Of a stretch of 64,000 nt of DNA, positions 44,779 through 54,157 are shown in pieces. The stretch is from Mordavella massiliensis (lineage in GTDB: Bacteria; Bacillota; Clostridia; Lachnospirales; Lachnospiraceae). The notes beneath the pieces are model-generated. The model saw only the letters and a list, made by a program, of their open reading frames with translations. It was not told where the DNA came from and made no database searches. Positions within the stretch are counted from its first letter, which is position 1, and every line of letters begins with the position of its first letter. A program made the position numbers and the translations under genes. The stretch covers positions 115,494 through 179,493 of the forward strand of contig NZ_JACJKS010000006.1 in NCBI RefSeq assembly GCF_016901695.1. The letters run 5' to 3'.

Positions 44779-46611
44779 TTATTTGTCGTCCAGTTTCAGC
44801 ACGCTCATAAAGGCTTTCTGCGGGATCTCCACATTGCCCACCTGGCGCATCCGCTTCTTGCCTTCCTTCTGTTTCTCCAGAAGCTTTCTCTTCCGGCTGA
44901 TATCGCCGCCGTAACACTTGGCGAGCACGTCCTTGCGCAGCGCCTTCACTGTCTCGCGGGCGATGATCTTGCTGCCGATGGCGGCCTGGATCGGGATCTC
45001 GAAGAGCTGGCGCGGGATCTCCTCCTTCAGCTTCTCGCACATTTTCCTTCCCCTCTCGTAAGCGGTGCCGGCATGCACGATAAAGGACAGGGCGTCCACT
45101 TCCTCCTTGTTGATCAGGATGTCCAGCTTTACCAGCTCGGACCTCTGGTATCCCAGCATCTCGTAGTCAAAGGATGCGTAGCCCCTGGACCGGGACTTGA
45201 GGGCGTCAAAGAAATCGTAGATGATCTCGTTGAGGGGCAGATGGTAGTGGAGCACGGCCCTTGTCGCCTCGATATACTCCATGCCCTGGTACTCGCCCCG
45301 CCTCTCCTGGCAGAGCTCCATGATGGAACCAATGTACTCCGAGGTGACCATGATCTCCGCCTTCACCATGGGCTCCTCCATGTACTCGATCTCAGAGGGA
45401 TCCGGCAGGTTGGACGGGTTGGTCAGCTCGATCACCTCGCCGTTCGTCTTGTACACCTTGTAGATAACGCCGGGCGCTGTCGTCACCAGGTCCAGCCCGT
45501 ACTCCCGCTCCAGCCTCTCCTGTATGATCTCCAGGTGGAGAAGTCCCAGGAAGCCGCAGCGGAACCCAAAGCCGAGGGCCACCGACGTCTCCGGCTCAAA
45601 CTGGAGGGAGGCGTCGTTGAGCTGGAGCTTTTCCAGCGCGTCCCGAAGATCCGGGTACTTGGCCCCGTCCGCCGGGTACATGCCGCAGTATACCATGGGC
45701 TGCACCTTCTTGTAGCCGGGCAGGGGCTCCGCGCAGGGGCGCTGCGCGCTCGTCACGGTGTCGCCCACCCGGGTATCCTTCACGTTCTTTAAGCTGGCGG
45801 TAAAATACCCGACCATGCCCGCTTCCAGCTCCTCGCAGGGGATGAACTGCCCTGCGCCGAAGTATCCCACTTCCACCACGTCGGCCGTCGTGCCCGTGGC
45901 CATCATGTGGATCGGCATCCCCTTGCGGATGGTCCCCTCCATGATGCGGCAGAATACGATCACGCCCTTGTAGGAGTCATAGACAGAGTCGAAGATCAGC
46001 GCCTTGAGGGGCGCCTCCGGGTCCCCGGTGGGCGCCGGGATCTTCTCGATCACCTGCTCCAGCACCTGCTCCACGTTGAGGCCTGTCTTGGCGGAGATAA
46101 GAGGCGCATCCTGGGCCTCGATGCCGATCACGTCCTCGATCTCCTCGATGACCCGCTCCGGCTCCGCGCTCGGCAGGTCCACTTTGTTGATGACCGGCAT
46201 CACGTCCAGGTCGTGGTCCAGCGCAAGGTACACGTTGGCCAGCGTCTGGGCCTCCACGCCCTGGGCCGCGTCCACCACCAGGATGGCGCCGTCGCAGGCC
46301 GCCAGGCTCCTGGACACCTCGTAGTTGAAATCCACATGGCCCGGCGTGTCGATCAGGTTGAAGATGTACTCCTGGCCGTCCTTCGCCTTGTAGACCGTGC
46401 GGACCGCCTGGGATTTGATGGTGATGCCCCTCTCCCGCTCCAGATCCATGTTGTCCAGCACCTGGGACTGCATCTCCCGGCTTGTGAGAAGCCCGGTCAT
46501 CTCAATGATCCGGTCCGCCAGGGTGGATTTCCCGTGGTCGATGTGGGCGATGATACAAAAATTTCGGATTCTGCTCTGCTCGATTGCTCCCAATTCTATC
46601 GTTCCTTCCAT
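44779..46611 (-). CDS. lepA: Elongation factor 4 (LepA)
   Basis: 610 residues. G domain: G1 [14 protein letters not shown] (about 21-34), switch [11 protein letters not shown]3 [15 protein letters not shown] and G4 [10 protein letters not shown]. The C-terminal part has the LepA-specific domain with [20 protein letters not shown] near the end. It binds ribosomes and influences initiation or back-translocation. The ribosome site is weak (GGAATATAA). It has its own promoter at 46651 and is followed by hemW. Confidence 0.97.
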   Translation of the reverse strand: MEGTIELGAIEQSRIRNFCIIAHIDHGKSTLADRIIEMTGLLTSREMQSQVLDNMDLERERGITIKSQAVRTVYKAKDGQEYIFNLIDTPGHVDFNYEVSRSLAACDGAILVVDAAQGVEAQTLANVYLALDHDLDVMPVINKVDLPSAEPERVIEEIEDVIGIEAQDAPLISAKTGLNVEQVLEQVIEKIPAPTGDPEAPLKALIFDSVYDSYKGVIVFCRIMEGTIRKGMPIHMMATGTTADVVEVGYFGAGQFIPCEELEAGMVGYFTASLKNVKDTRVGDTVTSAQRPCAEPLPGYKKVQPMVYCGMYPADGAKYPDLRDALEKLQLNDASLQFEPETSVALGFGFRCGFLGLLHLEIIQERLEREYGLDLVTTAPGVIYKVYKTNGEVIELTNPSNLPDPSEIEYMEEPMVKAEIMVTSEYIGSIMELCQERRGEYQGMEYIEATRAVLHYHLPLNEIIYDFFDALKSRSRGYASFDYEMLGYQRSELVKLDILINKEEVDALSFIVHAGTAYERGRKMCEKLKEEIPRQLFEIPIQAAIGSKIIARETVKALRKDVLAKCYGGDISRKRKLLEKQKEGKKRMRQVGNVEIPQKAFMSVLKLDDK

Positions 46612-46650
46612 TTATATTCCATGTATGTTCCTGCGAAATTACCGCCTGTA

Positions 46651-46679
46651 ATCATAGCATGCCGCGGCCTCTTTGGCAA
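46651..46679 (-). promoter_or_regulatory. lepA promoter
   Basis: Minus-strand -35 TTGCCA (46674-46679), 17-bp spacer, -10 TATGAT (46651-46656), with a leader of about 33 bases. Confidence 0.7.
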
Positions 46680-46685
46680 GCGCCG

Positions 46686-47669
46686 TCACGCCCGGGCGCT
46701 GTATTTTACGATAAAGATCTCCACGCTCATGACCGGATCCAGCCGGCCTGACTTGGCCGCCTCCTCCAGATCCGCCCCGTCTTCCAGGATCTCCCGGAGC
46801 TGCTGCCCCGAAAATCCGCGGCTCTGCTGCATGCACTTCCCAGCCACGTAGGGGTGAATGCCCGCGCCCTTTGCGATCTGCGCCTTCCCCTGTCCCTGCC
46901 GCATCAGGTCCTTCACCTCCAGAAGAAGCCGGAACTGCCGCGTGAGCAGGGCGAGGATCTTAAGAGGCGGCTCCCGGAGCGCGACCAGGTCGTAGTAGTA
47001 GTCAAGCGCCTTCTTCTGCTCTTTTTGCGCCACCGCGTCCACCATCTCAAAGATCCGGTTCTCCAGCCGGGTCGTACAGATCTCCTCCACATCCTGCGAG
47101 GTGATCTCCTCCCGGGAGGCCGTGTAGGAGAAAAGCTTCTCCAGCTCCTGCTCCAGGTTCTCCATATCCGTTCCGGCCCGGGAGAGGAGAAGGTGCACCG
47201 TATCCTCCCGGATCTTCTTGTTCTCCCGCTTCACCGCGGAGGCGATCCAGAGGGTGAGCGTCCGCTCATCCTGGTACCCAAGCTCCACGACGCTGCCTCT
47301 GTCCTTCACCGCCTTGTAGAGCCTGCCTCTCTTATCCACTTCCGACTCCACAAAAAGGAGGAGCACCGTATCCGGCATGACCCGGATGTAGTCCGCCAGC
47401 TCCTGGGAGGCTGTCTTGAAAAAGCCGGAGTTCTCTATCACGATGAGCCGGCGCTCGGCAAAGAAGGGCATGGTCTCCGCCAGGTCGATGATCTCAGGCA
47501 CAGGGATGTTTTTCCCCTCGTAGTAGGCGTAGTTCATCGTGTCCCCTTCCGGGATGGCCGCCCTGCGGATCCGGTTCCTGTACTGCCTCTTCAGGTAAGC
47601 CTCCTCCCCGCAGAGGAGGTACACGTTCTTCAGTTTTCCTGTCTTCAGATCTTCATTTAACTGCTTCAT
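46686..47669 (-). CDS. holA: DNA polymerase III subunit delta
   Basis: 327 residues from the ATG at 47669 (MKQLNEDLKTGKLKNVYLLC). The N-terminal GEEAYLKRQYRNRIRRA and the MPFFAERRLIVIENSGFF segment are typical of HolA, the clamp-loader subunit that opens the beta clamp; LLLFVESEVDKRGRLYKAV and the C-terminal collar (ALLTRQFRLLLEVKDL) complete it. Normal length. The frame is open for 76 more codons upstream, but that part looks non-coding. There is no Shine-Dalgarno, and a TATAAT sits seven bases before the ATG, predicting a leaderless mRNA. Confidence 0.92.
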   Translation of the reverse strand: MKQLNEDLKTGKLKNVYLLCGEEAYLKRQYRNRIRRAAIPEGDTMNYAYYEGKNIPVPEIIDLAETMPFFAERRLIVIENSGFFKTASQELADYIRVMPDTVLLLFVESEVDKRGRLYKAVKDRGSVVELGYQDERTLTLWIASAVKRENKKIREDTVHLLLSRAGTDMENLEQELEKLFSYTASREEITSQDVEEICTTRLENRIFEMVDAVAQKEQKKALDYYYDLVALREPPLKILALLTRQFRLLLEVKDLMRQGQGKAQIAKGAGIHPYVAGKCMQQSRGFSGQQLREILEDGADLEEAAKSGRLDPVMSVEIFIVKYSARA

Positions 47670-47676
47670 GAGGATT

Positions 47677-47706
47677 ATTATAAGCGATAACGCCCTTCTT
47701 TGACAA
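47677..47706 (-). promoter_or_regulatory. holA promoter, predicted leaderless
   Basis: Minus-strand -35 TTGTCA (47701-47706), 18-bp spacer, consensus -10 TATAAT (47677-47682). Exactly seven bases lie between -10 and ATG, as at uvrC. Confidence 0.75.
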
Positions 47707-47747
47707 GAGCGCGCCGCACACCTGGCGCCCCGGCAGATGAATTTGTA

Positions 47748-47776
47748 TTGCGCCGCCCCGGCCCGGATGGTATGAT
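47748..47776 (+). promoter_or_regulatory. Promoter of the malic enzyme gene
   Basis: -35 TTGCGC (47748-47753), 17-bp spacer, -10 TATGAT (47771-47776). It is divergent from the holA promoter. Confidence 0.6.
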
Positions 47777-47822
47777 TATAGACAGTGAGATTTGCTAATT
47801 CTATAGAAGAAGGTGGTTCGAG

Positions 47823-48971
47823 ATGACAATACAGGAAAAAGCACTGGAAATGCACAGAGAATGGAACGGAAAACTGGAGACCACGGCCAAGGCGCACGTG
47901 AACTCCCGGGAGGATCTCTCCATCGCCTACACCCCCGGCGTAGCCGAGCCCTGCAAGGTGATCGCGAAGGATCCGGAGGCCGCCTACACCTACACCATGA
48001 AGGCCAACACCGTGGCCGTCGTATCCGACGGCAGCGCGGTCCTCGGGCTTGGCAACATCGGCGCCCTGGCGGCTATGCCGGTGATGGAGGGCAAGGCCGT
48101 CCTCTTCAAGGAGTTCGGCGGCGTCAACGCGGTCCCCATCTGCCTGGACACCCAGGATACAGAGGAGATCATCCGGACAGTCGTGAACATCGCGCCTGCC
48201 TTCGGCGGCATCAACCTGGAGGACATCAGCGCCCCCCGGTGCTTTGAGATCGAAGCCCGCTTAAAAGAACTGCTGGACATCCCCGTCTTCCACGACGACC
48301 AGCACGGCACGGCCATCGTCGTCCTGGCCGGCATCATCAACGCCATGAAAGTCACCGGCAAAAAGAAGGAGGAGGCGCGCGTGGTCGTAAACGGGGCGGG
48401 CAGCGCCGGCGTGGCCATCACAAAACTGCTCCTCACCTACGGCTTTTCCCATGTGACCATGTGCGATATAAACGGCATCATCACCGAGGGCGCTGAGCAC
48501 CTGAACTGGATGCAGCAGGAGATGGCGAAGGTCACCAACCTGGAGCACCAGACCGGCTCTTTAGCGGACGCGCTCCGGGGCGCAGACATCTTTGTCGGGG
48601 TGTCTGCCCCCGGTATTGTGACGGAGGAGATGGTGGCCTCCATGAACCGGGACGCCATCCTCTTTGCCATGGCAAACCCGGTGCCGGAGATCATGCCTGA
48701 CCTGGCCAAAAAGGCGGGCGCCAGAGTGGTCGGCACCGGCCGCTCCGACTTCCCCAACCAGGTCAACAACGTGGTGGCCTTCCCCGGCATCTTCCGGGGC
48801 GCCCTGGAAGGGCGGGCCACGCAGATCACAGAGGAGATGAAGCTGGCCGCCGCCCACGCCATCGCCGGCCTTGTGCCGGACGGGGAACTTGGTGAGGACA
48901 ACATTCTCCCCGAGGCCTTTGATCCCCGGGTGGCGGACGCGGTGAGCCGCGCCGTAAAGGAGCTGATCTGA
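47823..48971 (+). CDS. NAD(P)-dependent malic enzyme
   Basis: 382 residues of the short bacterial malic enzyme type. Signatures: [20 protein letters not shown] with the catalytic Tyr, [20 protein letters not shown], the metal ligands in [15 protein letters not shown], and the Rossmann loop [16 protein letters not shown]. There is no C-terminal phosphotransacetylase-like domain. It converts malate to pyruvate and CO2 with reduction of NAD or NADP; the cofactor is not certain. AAGGTGG precedes the ATG. Confidence 0.93.
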   Translation: MTIQEKALEMHREWNGKLETTAKAHVNSREDLSIAYTPGVAEPCKVIAKDPEAAYTYTMKANTVAVVSDGSAVLGLGNIGALAAMPVMEGKAVLFKEFGGVNAVPICLDTQDTEEIIRTVVNIAPAFGGINLEDISAPRCFEIEARLKELLDIPVFHDDQHGTAIVVLAGIINAMKVTGKKKEEARVVVNGAGSAGVAITKLLLTYGFSHVTMCDINGIITEGAEHLNWMQQEMAKVTNLEHQTGSLADALRGADIFVGVSAPGIVTEEMVASMNRDAILFAMANPVPEIMPDLAKKAGARVVGTGRSDFPNQVNNVVAFPGIFRGALEGRATQITEEMKLAAAHAIAGLVPDGELGEDNILPEAFDPRVADAVSRAVKELI

Positions 48972-48976
48972 TCCCC

Positions 48977-49933
48977 ATGGAGCAGCTTGAAGCAAGAAGC
49001 GCCCCGCGGCGCTGGGGGGAGAAGCCCTACCGCTCCCTGGATTATCACATCCGCAGCACCTTCGGTGAGAAACTCTACAAGATCTCCCTGGACGCAGGCA
49101 TGTCCTGCCCCAACCGGGACGGGACGCTGGGAACGGGCGGCTGCATCTTCTGCAGCCGGGGCGGGTCCGGCGACTTTGCCGCAGACCGTTCCCTGTCCGT
49201 CACAGAGCAGATCCGGACCGGCAAGCGCCAGGCGGCCGGGAAGTTTAAGGGCACGGGCTATATCGCCTACTTTCAGGCCTACACCAACACCTACGCCCCG
49301 CCGGAGACGCTCCGCAGCATCTTCCTGGAAGCGGCAGAACACCCGGATATCCGGGCTCTCTCCATCGCCACGAGGCCGGACTGCCTGGGCCCGGAAGTGC
49401 TGGAAGTGCTGGCGCAGGTGCGCCGGGTCAGACCTGTGTGGGTGGAGCTGGGCCTGCAGACGGTCCATCCCGGGACCGCAGCCTTCATCCGCAGGGGCTA
49501 TGAGCTCCCCGTCTTTGAGAGGGCGATCCGGGATCTCCGGAGCCTTGGCCTTGACGTCATCGTCCATGTGATCCTCTTTCTTCCGGGTGAGACGCCGGAA
49601 GATATGTACGCCACCGTAGGCTATTTAAACCGCATGGATATCCAGGGCATCAAACTGCAGCTTCTCCATGTTTTAAGAGGGACGGATCTGGCCGCATACT
49701 ATGAGGCACACCCGTTTCACATCCCCGCAATGGAGGAATACTTTCACGTACTGGGGGAGTGCCTCCTCAGGCTGCGCCCGGACATCACCGTGCACCGGCT
49801 CACCGGGGACGGCCCGAAGCAGCTGCTTGTCGCCCCGCTGTGGACCGGGAACAAGCGGGAGGTGCTGAACCGGCTCCACGCATATCTGAAACGCCAGGAC
49901 ATCTGGCAGGGAAGGAGTTATATACATGGCTGA
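48977..49933 (+). CDS. TIGR01212 family radical SAM protein (YhcC type)
   Basis: 318 residues. Cluster-binding cysteines are in MSCPNRDGTLGTGGCIFCSR, the pattern of the TIGR01212/YhcC family (long first gap, then CxxC). ALSIATRPDCLGPEVLEVL and VWVELGLQTVHPGTAAFIRR are the next conserved blocks, then VHVILFLPGETPEDM. The reaction is not known; the family is related to Elp3-like enzymes. It starts five bases after the malic enzyme stop, and its own stop overlaps the next gene by eight bases. Confidence 0.88.
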   Translation: MEQLEARSAPRRWGEKPYRSLDYHIRSTFGEKLYKISLDAGMSCPNRDGTLGTGGCIFCSRGGSGDFAADRSLSVTEQIRTGKRQAAGKFKGTGYIAYFQAYTNTYAPPETLRSIFLEAAEHPDIRALSIATRPDCLGPEVLEVLAQVRRVRPVWVELGLQTVHPGTAAFIRRGYELPVFERAIRDLRSLGLDVIVHVILFLPGETPEDMYATVGYLNRMDIQGIKLQLLHVLRGTDLAAYYEAHPFHIPAMEEYFHVLGECLLRLRPDITVHRLTGDGPKQLLVAPLWTGNKREVLNRLHAYLKRQDIWQGRSYIHG

Positions 49934-50438
49934 ACCATTTACACTTTACAAGCTGATCGTACTGTACATGCTGGACAAGGTGGATTTCCCCCTGACAAAC
50001 GCCCAGATCTCTGACTTCATCCTGGACAAGGGCTACACCACCTACTTCAAACTGCAGCAGGCGCTGAGCGAGCTGGCCCAGTCCGGCTTCATCCGGGAGG
50101 AAGCCACCCACAGCAGGACGTTCTACCACCTGACCGAGGAGGGGGAGGAGACGATCCGCTTCTTCAGCGGCAAGATCTCCGAGGCCATCCGCGGGGACAT
50201 CGACGCATTCCTCAAAGAGAAGCACTACGAGCTGAAGAACGAGGTCGCTGTGAAAGCCGACTATTTCCCGGGAACCGGCGCGGAGTATGTGGTCCGCTGC
50301 CAGGTGATCGAGGGCGGCCAGCCCCTCATCGATCTGGCCCTCACGGTCCCCTCCGAGGCGGAGGCGCAGACCATCGCCAACAACTGGAACAAAAAAAATC
50401 AGGAGGTCTATGCACTCATCATGCAAAACCTCCTGTAA
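49926..50438 (+). CDS. DUF4364 family winged-helix protein
   Basis: 170 residues starting at the ATG at 49926, with AAGGAG ahead inside the previous gene; the two genes overlap in ATGGCTGA. The N-terminal half (FTLYKLIVLYMLDKVDFPLT...YFKLQQALSELAQSGFI) is a winged helix of PadR/MarR-like type, followed by a wing (TFYHLTEEGEETIRFF). The C-terminal half looks like a small beta domain. DUF4364 proteins are common in Lachnospiraceae; presumably DNA-binding, targets unknown. Translational coupling with the radical SAM gene is likely. Confidence 0.85.
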   Translation: MAEPFTLYKLIVLYMLDKVDFPLTNAQISDFILDKGYTTYFKLQQALSELAQSGFIREEATHSRTFYHLTEEGEETIRFFSGKISEAIRGDIDAFLKEKHYELKNEVAVKADYFPGTGAEYVVRCQVIEGGQPLIDLALTVPSEAEAQTIANNWNKKNQEVYALIMQNLL

Positions 50439-50455
50439 AGGGATACCCCGCAGGG

Positions 50456-52171
50456 CTACCGCAGCTCCTGCGTGTGGTACAGGCGGGCGTACTGCCCGTC
50501 TTTTTTTATGAGTTCTTCGTGGGTGCCGCTCTCCTGGATCCGGCCCTCGTCTATGAGGATGATCCGGTCCGCGTCCCGCACCGTGGCAAGCCGGTGGGCG
50601 ATGATGAGGGTTGTCCGCCCCTCCCGCAGCTCGTCAAAACTTTTCTGGATGTAGCTCTCCGTCACCGTATCCAGGGCGGAGGTGGCCTCGTCCAGGATCA
50701 GGATCTTCGGATCCTTCAGGAAAATGCGGGCAATGGCGATCCTCTGCTTCTGCCCGCCCGAGAGCATGGTGCCCCGCTCGCCGATGTACGTGTCAAATCC
50801 CTTCGGCATCTCCATAATGTCGTCAAAGATCTCCGCCTTCTTCGCCGCGCGCACGACCTCCTCGTAGGAGGCGTCCGGCTTTCCGTAGCGGATGTTCTCA
50901 TAGACCGTGTCCGCAAACATGAACACATCCTGCTGCACGATGCCGATGTTGTCGCGCAGGGACCGCTTCCTCACATCCCGCACGTCGGTGCCGTCGATGC
51001 GGATGCTTCCCTCCGTCACGTCGTAAAAACGGGGGATCAACTGGCACAGCGTCGTCTTGCCGCCGCCGGAATGGCCCACCACCGCCACGGTCTGTCCGGG
51101 CGTGATGTGCAGATCCACGTGGGTGAGCACCTCCGCGCTCCCGTCGTAGGAGAAGCTGACATCCTCCATGTCAATGCGCCCCTCCGTCACCGTCAGCTCC
51201 GCCGCGTCCTCCTTCTCCTGTACCGCCGGCTGTATGGCCATCAGCTCCATGAAGCGGCGAAGGCCCGCCGTGCCGTTGGTGAAGATCTCCGCGAAGTTGG
51301 ACAGCTTCCGCACCGGCGTGATGAAGGCGCTGATATACAGGTTAAAGGTGATGAGGTCCACATAGTTCATCTCCCCCTGCATGATGAGCCAGCCGCCGTA
51401 GGCGATGACCGTCACCGGCATGATGCACATGAAGAACTCCAGGGATGCATTGAAGCGCCCCATGGCTTTGTAGTACCCGCTCTTGGAGTTCTTGAACACG
51501 TCGTTGGAGTGATCAAACCGGGCCTGGTCCACATCCTCGTTTGCAAACGCCTTGGACGTGCGGATGCCGGAGATGCAGGACTCAATGTCCGCGTTGATGG
51601 ACGCCATCTTCTGCTTGACCTGCAGGGAGGCGTCCGCCATGCTCCGGCGGCACACCATAACCACCACAAGAAAGATGGGGATGATCACAGCCACCACCAG
51701 GGCCAGCCGCCACTCCATGGAGAACATGACGCCCAGCGCCCCCACGATGGTGAGGACGGAGATCAGCAGATCCTCCGGCCCGTGGTGGGACAGCTCCGTG
51801 ATCTCAAAGAGGTCCCCCGTGAGGCGGTTCATCAGTTTTCCGGTGCGGTTGGCGTCATAGAACTCAAAGTCCAGCTCCTGCAGATGGCGGAACAGGTCCC
51901 GCCGGATATCCGCCTCCACCCGCACGCCGAATGTGTGGCCCCAGTAGGTCATGACATAGTTGCACACAGAGCGCAGCACGTAGCTGACCGCCACGATGCC
52001 CATCACTGTGAAAAATGCGCCGTACAGTTTATCCGGCAGCATCTCGTACATGGCGTGCCGGGACACGAGGGGGAACGCAAGGTCCACCGCCGCCACAAAG
52101 ACCGCGCAGCACATGTCGAGGATGAAGATGCCCATATGGGGCTTAAAATAAGAAATCAAAGTCCGGAACAT
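50456..52171 (-). CDS. ABC transporter, fused permease and ATP-binding protein
   Basis: 571 residues: a six-helix type 1 exporter domain (about 1-310, with TYWGHTFGVRVEADIRRDLF and LTGDLFEITELSHHGPEDLL), then a nucleotide-binding domain with Walker A GHSGGGKTT, signature LSGGQKQRIAIAR, Walker B KILILDEATSALD and the switch histidine in IIAHRLAT. It works as a homo- or heterodimer; no partner half-transporter is next to it, so a homodimer is likely. The substrate (lipid, drug or peptide) cannot be told. It lies 17 bases behind the cysteine synthase gene. Confidence 0.92.
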   Translation of the reverse strand: MFRTLISYFKPHMGIFILDMCCAVFVAAVDLAFPLVSRHAMYEMLPDKLYGAFFTVMGIVAVSYVLRSVCNYVMTYWGHTFGVRVEADIRRDLFRHLQELDFEFYDANRTGKLMNRLTGDLFEITELSHHGPEDLLISVLTIVGALGVMFSMEWRLALVVAVIIPIFLVVVMVCRRSMADASLQVKQKMASINADIESCISGIRTSKAFANEDVDQARFDHSNDVFKNSKSGYYKAMGRFNASLEFFMCIMPVTVIAYGGWLIMQGEMNYVDLITFNLYISAFITPVRKLSNFAEIFTNGTAGLRRFMELMAIQPAVQEKEDAAELTVTEGRIDMEDVSFSYDGSAEVLTHVDLHITPGQTVAVVGHSGGGKTTLCQLIPRFYDVTEGSIRIDGTDVRDVRKRSLRDNIGIVQQDVFMFADTVYENIRYGKPDASYEEVVRAAKKAEIFDDIMEMPKGFDTYIGERGTMLSGGQKQRIAIARIFLKDPKILILDEATSALDTVTESYIQKSFDELREGRTTLIIAHRLATVRDADRIILIDEGRIQESGTHEELIKKDGQYARLYHTQELR

Positions 52172-52188
52172 GCCGTTTTCTCCTTCTC

Positions 52189-53121
52189 TTACTCATCAAA
52201 CAGTTCGGTGGAAAAATACCGCTCCGCCGTGTCGGCCAGGATCGTCACCACCGTCTTCCCTTTCCCGAGCTCCCGGGCCATCCGGCGGGCCACCGCCACA
52301 TTGGTGCCGCTGGAGATGCCGCACATAAGGCCTTCCCTGGAGGCGAGCTCCCGGGCCGTCTCTATGGCCTCCTCATCGGTCACGATCTCGATGCGGTTGT
52401 AGATCTTCTGGTCCAGGATGTCGGGGATCACACCGTCCCCGATGCCCATCTGGATGTGGGTGCCCACAGCGCCGCCGGAGAGGATGGCCGCATGCTCCGG
52501 CTCCGCCGCCCAGACTTCCATATCCGGATTGGCCGCCCGGAGGGCCTGCCCCACGCCGGTGATGGTGCCGCCTGTGCCGATGCCCGAGCAGAATCCGTGG
52601 ATGGGAATGCCTGCCTGCTCCAGGATCTCCCGCCCGGTCTGCTCCCTGTGGGCCCATGTGTTTGCCTCGTTGGCAAACTGCTGGGGCACATACACCTTCG
52701 GGTCGGCAGCCGCCATGGCGAGGGCGGTCTGCATGCACTCGTCAATGCACTTGCCGATGTTGCCCGCGTCGTGGATCAGCTTCACTTCCGCCCCGTAGTG
52801 CTTTACAAGCTTCCTTCTCTCCTCACTGACAGAGTCCGGCATGATGATGATGGTCCTGTACCCTTTCACCGCGCCGATCAGCGCCAGGCCGATGCCCTGG
52901 TTGCCGCTCGTGGGCTCCACGATGGTGTTCTCCCCGGGCCGGATCCGTCCCTGTTTCTCCGCCGTCTCGATCATGGCAAGGGCAGTCCTCGTCTTGATGG
53001 ACCCGCCCGCGTTCATGGCCTCGAATTTCACAAGAATCTGGGCGTCCTGCGGCCCTGTCATATGGTTCAGGCGGATGAGGGGAGTCTGTCCCGTCGCTTC
53101 CAGTATGTTGCCGTATATCAT
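52189..53121 (-). CDS. cysK: Cysteine synthase family PLP enzyme
   Basis: 310 residues of fold type II. The PLP lysine lies in NAGGSIKTRTAL, the substrate loop in PTSGNQGIGLAL, the phosphate-binding loop in GIGTGGTITGVGQ, and the late serine in CGISSGTNVAVA. In typical CysK these read SVKDRIA and SGNTGIGLA, so this protein deviates at two conserved spots (Thr for Asp, Gln for Thr) and may have a different specificity. O-acetylserine sulfhydrylase is the best guess. An unexplained structured segment lies directly upstream. Confidence 0.85.
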   Translation of the reverse strand: MIYGNILEATGQTPLIRLNHMTGPQDAQILVKFEAMNAGGSIKTRTALAMIETAEKQGRIRPGENTIVEPTSGNQGIGLALIGAVKGYRTIIIMPDSVSEERRKLVKHYGAEVKLIHDAGNIGKCIDECMQTALAMAAADPKVYVPQQFANEANTWAHREQTGREILEQAGIPIHGFCSGIGTGGTITGVGQALRAANPDMEVWAAEPEHAAILSGGAVGTHIQMGIGDGVIPDILDQKIYNRIEIVTDEEAIETARELASREGLMCGISSGTNVAVARRMARELGKGKTVVTILADTAERYFSTELFDE

Positions 53122-53165
53122 ATCTCTCGTCTCCTCTTCTTTTCTGTCTTCTGTATACTATCTTA

Positions 53166-53276
53166 TGCGTGGCGGCTTTCCCTGTTCCGCAAATCACCGG
53201 AAGTTCCGAAAGGCACATTCCGGGATTGTAGGCGGTCGCCAAGGTCTCGGGCAAGCCCGGACTTTGGCTCGTCGCC
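53166..53276 (-). other. Structured intergenic segment upstream of cysK
   Basis: The 175-base gap between sseB and cysK holds three consecutive dyads on the minus strand. First, nested stems GGCG/CGCC, GCCAA/TTGGC and CGGG-CTTG-CCCG (53231-53276). Second, CCGGAA/TTCCGG (53197-53223). Third, GCGG/CCGC or TGCG/CGCA (53166-53191). No ORF with a start fits. It is not a recognisable T-box or SAM riboswitch. A regulatory leader of cysK or a repeat element are both possible. Confidence 0.35.
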
Positions 53277-53296
53277 AGTACAAGAAATAGGAGCCT

Positions 53297-54070
53297 CTAC
53301 TGCTCCTGCTTCTTCGGGCGCGCGATGTGGAAGGGGATATTGACCCCCATGGGATTGACCAGCACGCCCTTCGCCTCCGGGGCCAGGATCTCCGGGATCT
53401 TCGCGTACTCGATCAGCGCTGTCCTGTATGTGTTCTTCCGGTTGAACTTGCGGAACTCGTCCGGATCCGTGAAGATGGGCTGGAACACGGAGCCGTCCTT
53501 CTGCTTCAGGACAGGCAGTCCCTTGCCGTCCTCCACGGCGATCAGGAATTTCCCCTTCTGGAGATCCACCAGCATCTCCTCCTGCATCTCCCTGAGCTCC
53601 TCCGTCATCTCCTGCTTCGGATCCTTGCGCATCTGCTGCATGAAATAGAGGGCCGTGAGATGGAACTGGGGGTTCTCCACCCATTTCTTCCCGTCCGGCA
53701 GGTGGTCCATATCCGGCCGTTTCACCAGGTCTCCCAACTGGATGTGGATCTCGTCCTCCAGCCCCTTGTTGACCGCCAGGGCATTGACGCCCATGGGGAA
53801 AAGGCTCGCGTAGAAGGAGAGCAGGTGCCGCTTCTCCACCTTGACGATGCGCACCGGATCCTTCTGCACAAGGAGCAGCTTCCCGCCCTTCTGGGCATCC
53901 TCCTCTGTCCGGTAGAGGAGGACTTCATCGTCGAATGTCCCCGGATCGCAGAATACAAAAGGCATCCTTGTGTGCCCGGAGAGGAGGACGAACACGGCCT
54001 GTGCCTCCCGCAGGAATGCCAGGGTCTTCTGCTTCTCCCCGGCTGCCTGTGTATGTTTTTCTTCTTTCAT
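53297..54070 (-). CDS. SseB family protein
   Basis: 257 residues from the ATG at 54070 (MKEEKHTQAAGEKQKTLAFL) with AAGGAC upstream; 19 upstream codons are open but unlikely to be translated. The N-terminal domain (about 15-150) matches SseB (AVFVLLSG...PFVFCDPGTFDDEVLLYR), and a C-terminal SseB-type domain (KGKFLIAVEDGKGLPVLKQK...FTDPDEFRKF) follows. SseB relates to serine sensitivity in E. coli; biochemical function unknown. Lying next to cysteine synthase fits serine metabolism loosely. A short hairpin AGGAGC/GCTCCT overlaps its stop codon. Confidence 0.78.
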   Translation of the reverse strand: MKEEKHTQAAGEKQKTLAFLREAQAVFVLLSGHTRMPFVFCDPGTFDDEVLLYRTEEDAQKGGKLLLVQKDPVRIVKVEKRHLLSFYASLFPMGVNALAVNKGLEDEIHIQLGDLVKRPDMDHLPDGKKWVENPQFHLTALYFMQQMRKDPKQEMTEELREMQEEMLVDLQKGKFLIAVEDGKGLPVLKQKDGSVFQPIFTDPDEFRKFNRKNTYRTALIEYAKIPEILAPEAKGVLVNPMGVNIPFHIARPKKQEQ

Positions 54071-54157
54071 CGGAATTAGTCCTTTCTCTGTTATCTGGCT
54101 TGTAACCCGCCTTTTATCATACATCATCCGGCGGGGAAATTCAACTGCGCACGCGCC

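Noticed and set aside
44768..45040. N-terminal extension of the hemW frame into lepA
   Set aside because: Overlaps the conserved end of lepA, and the radical SAM start MRELELYLHIPF has its own ribosome site.
53122..53296. T-box or SAM-I riboswitch upstream of cysK
   Set aside because: No T-box AGGGTGGNACCGCG and no S-box core were seen; recorded as an unexplained structure instead.
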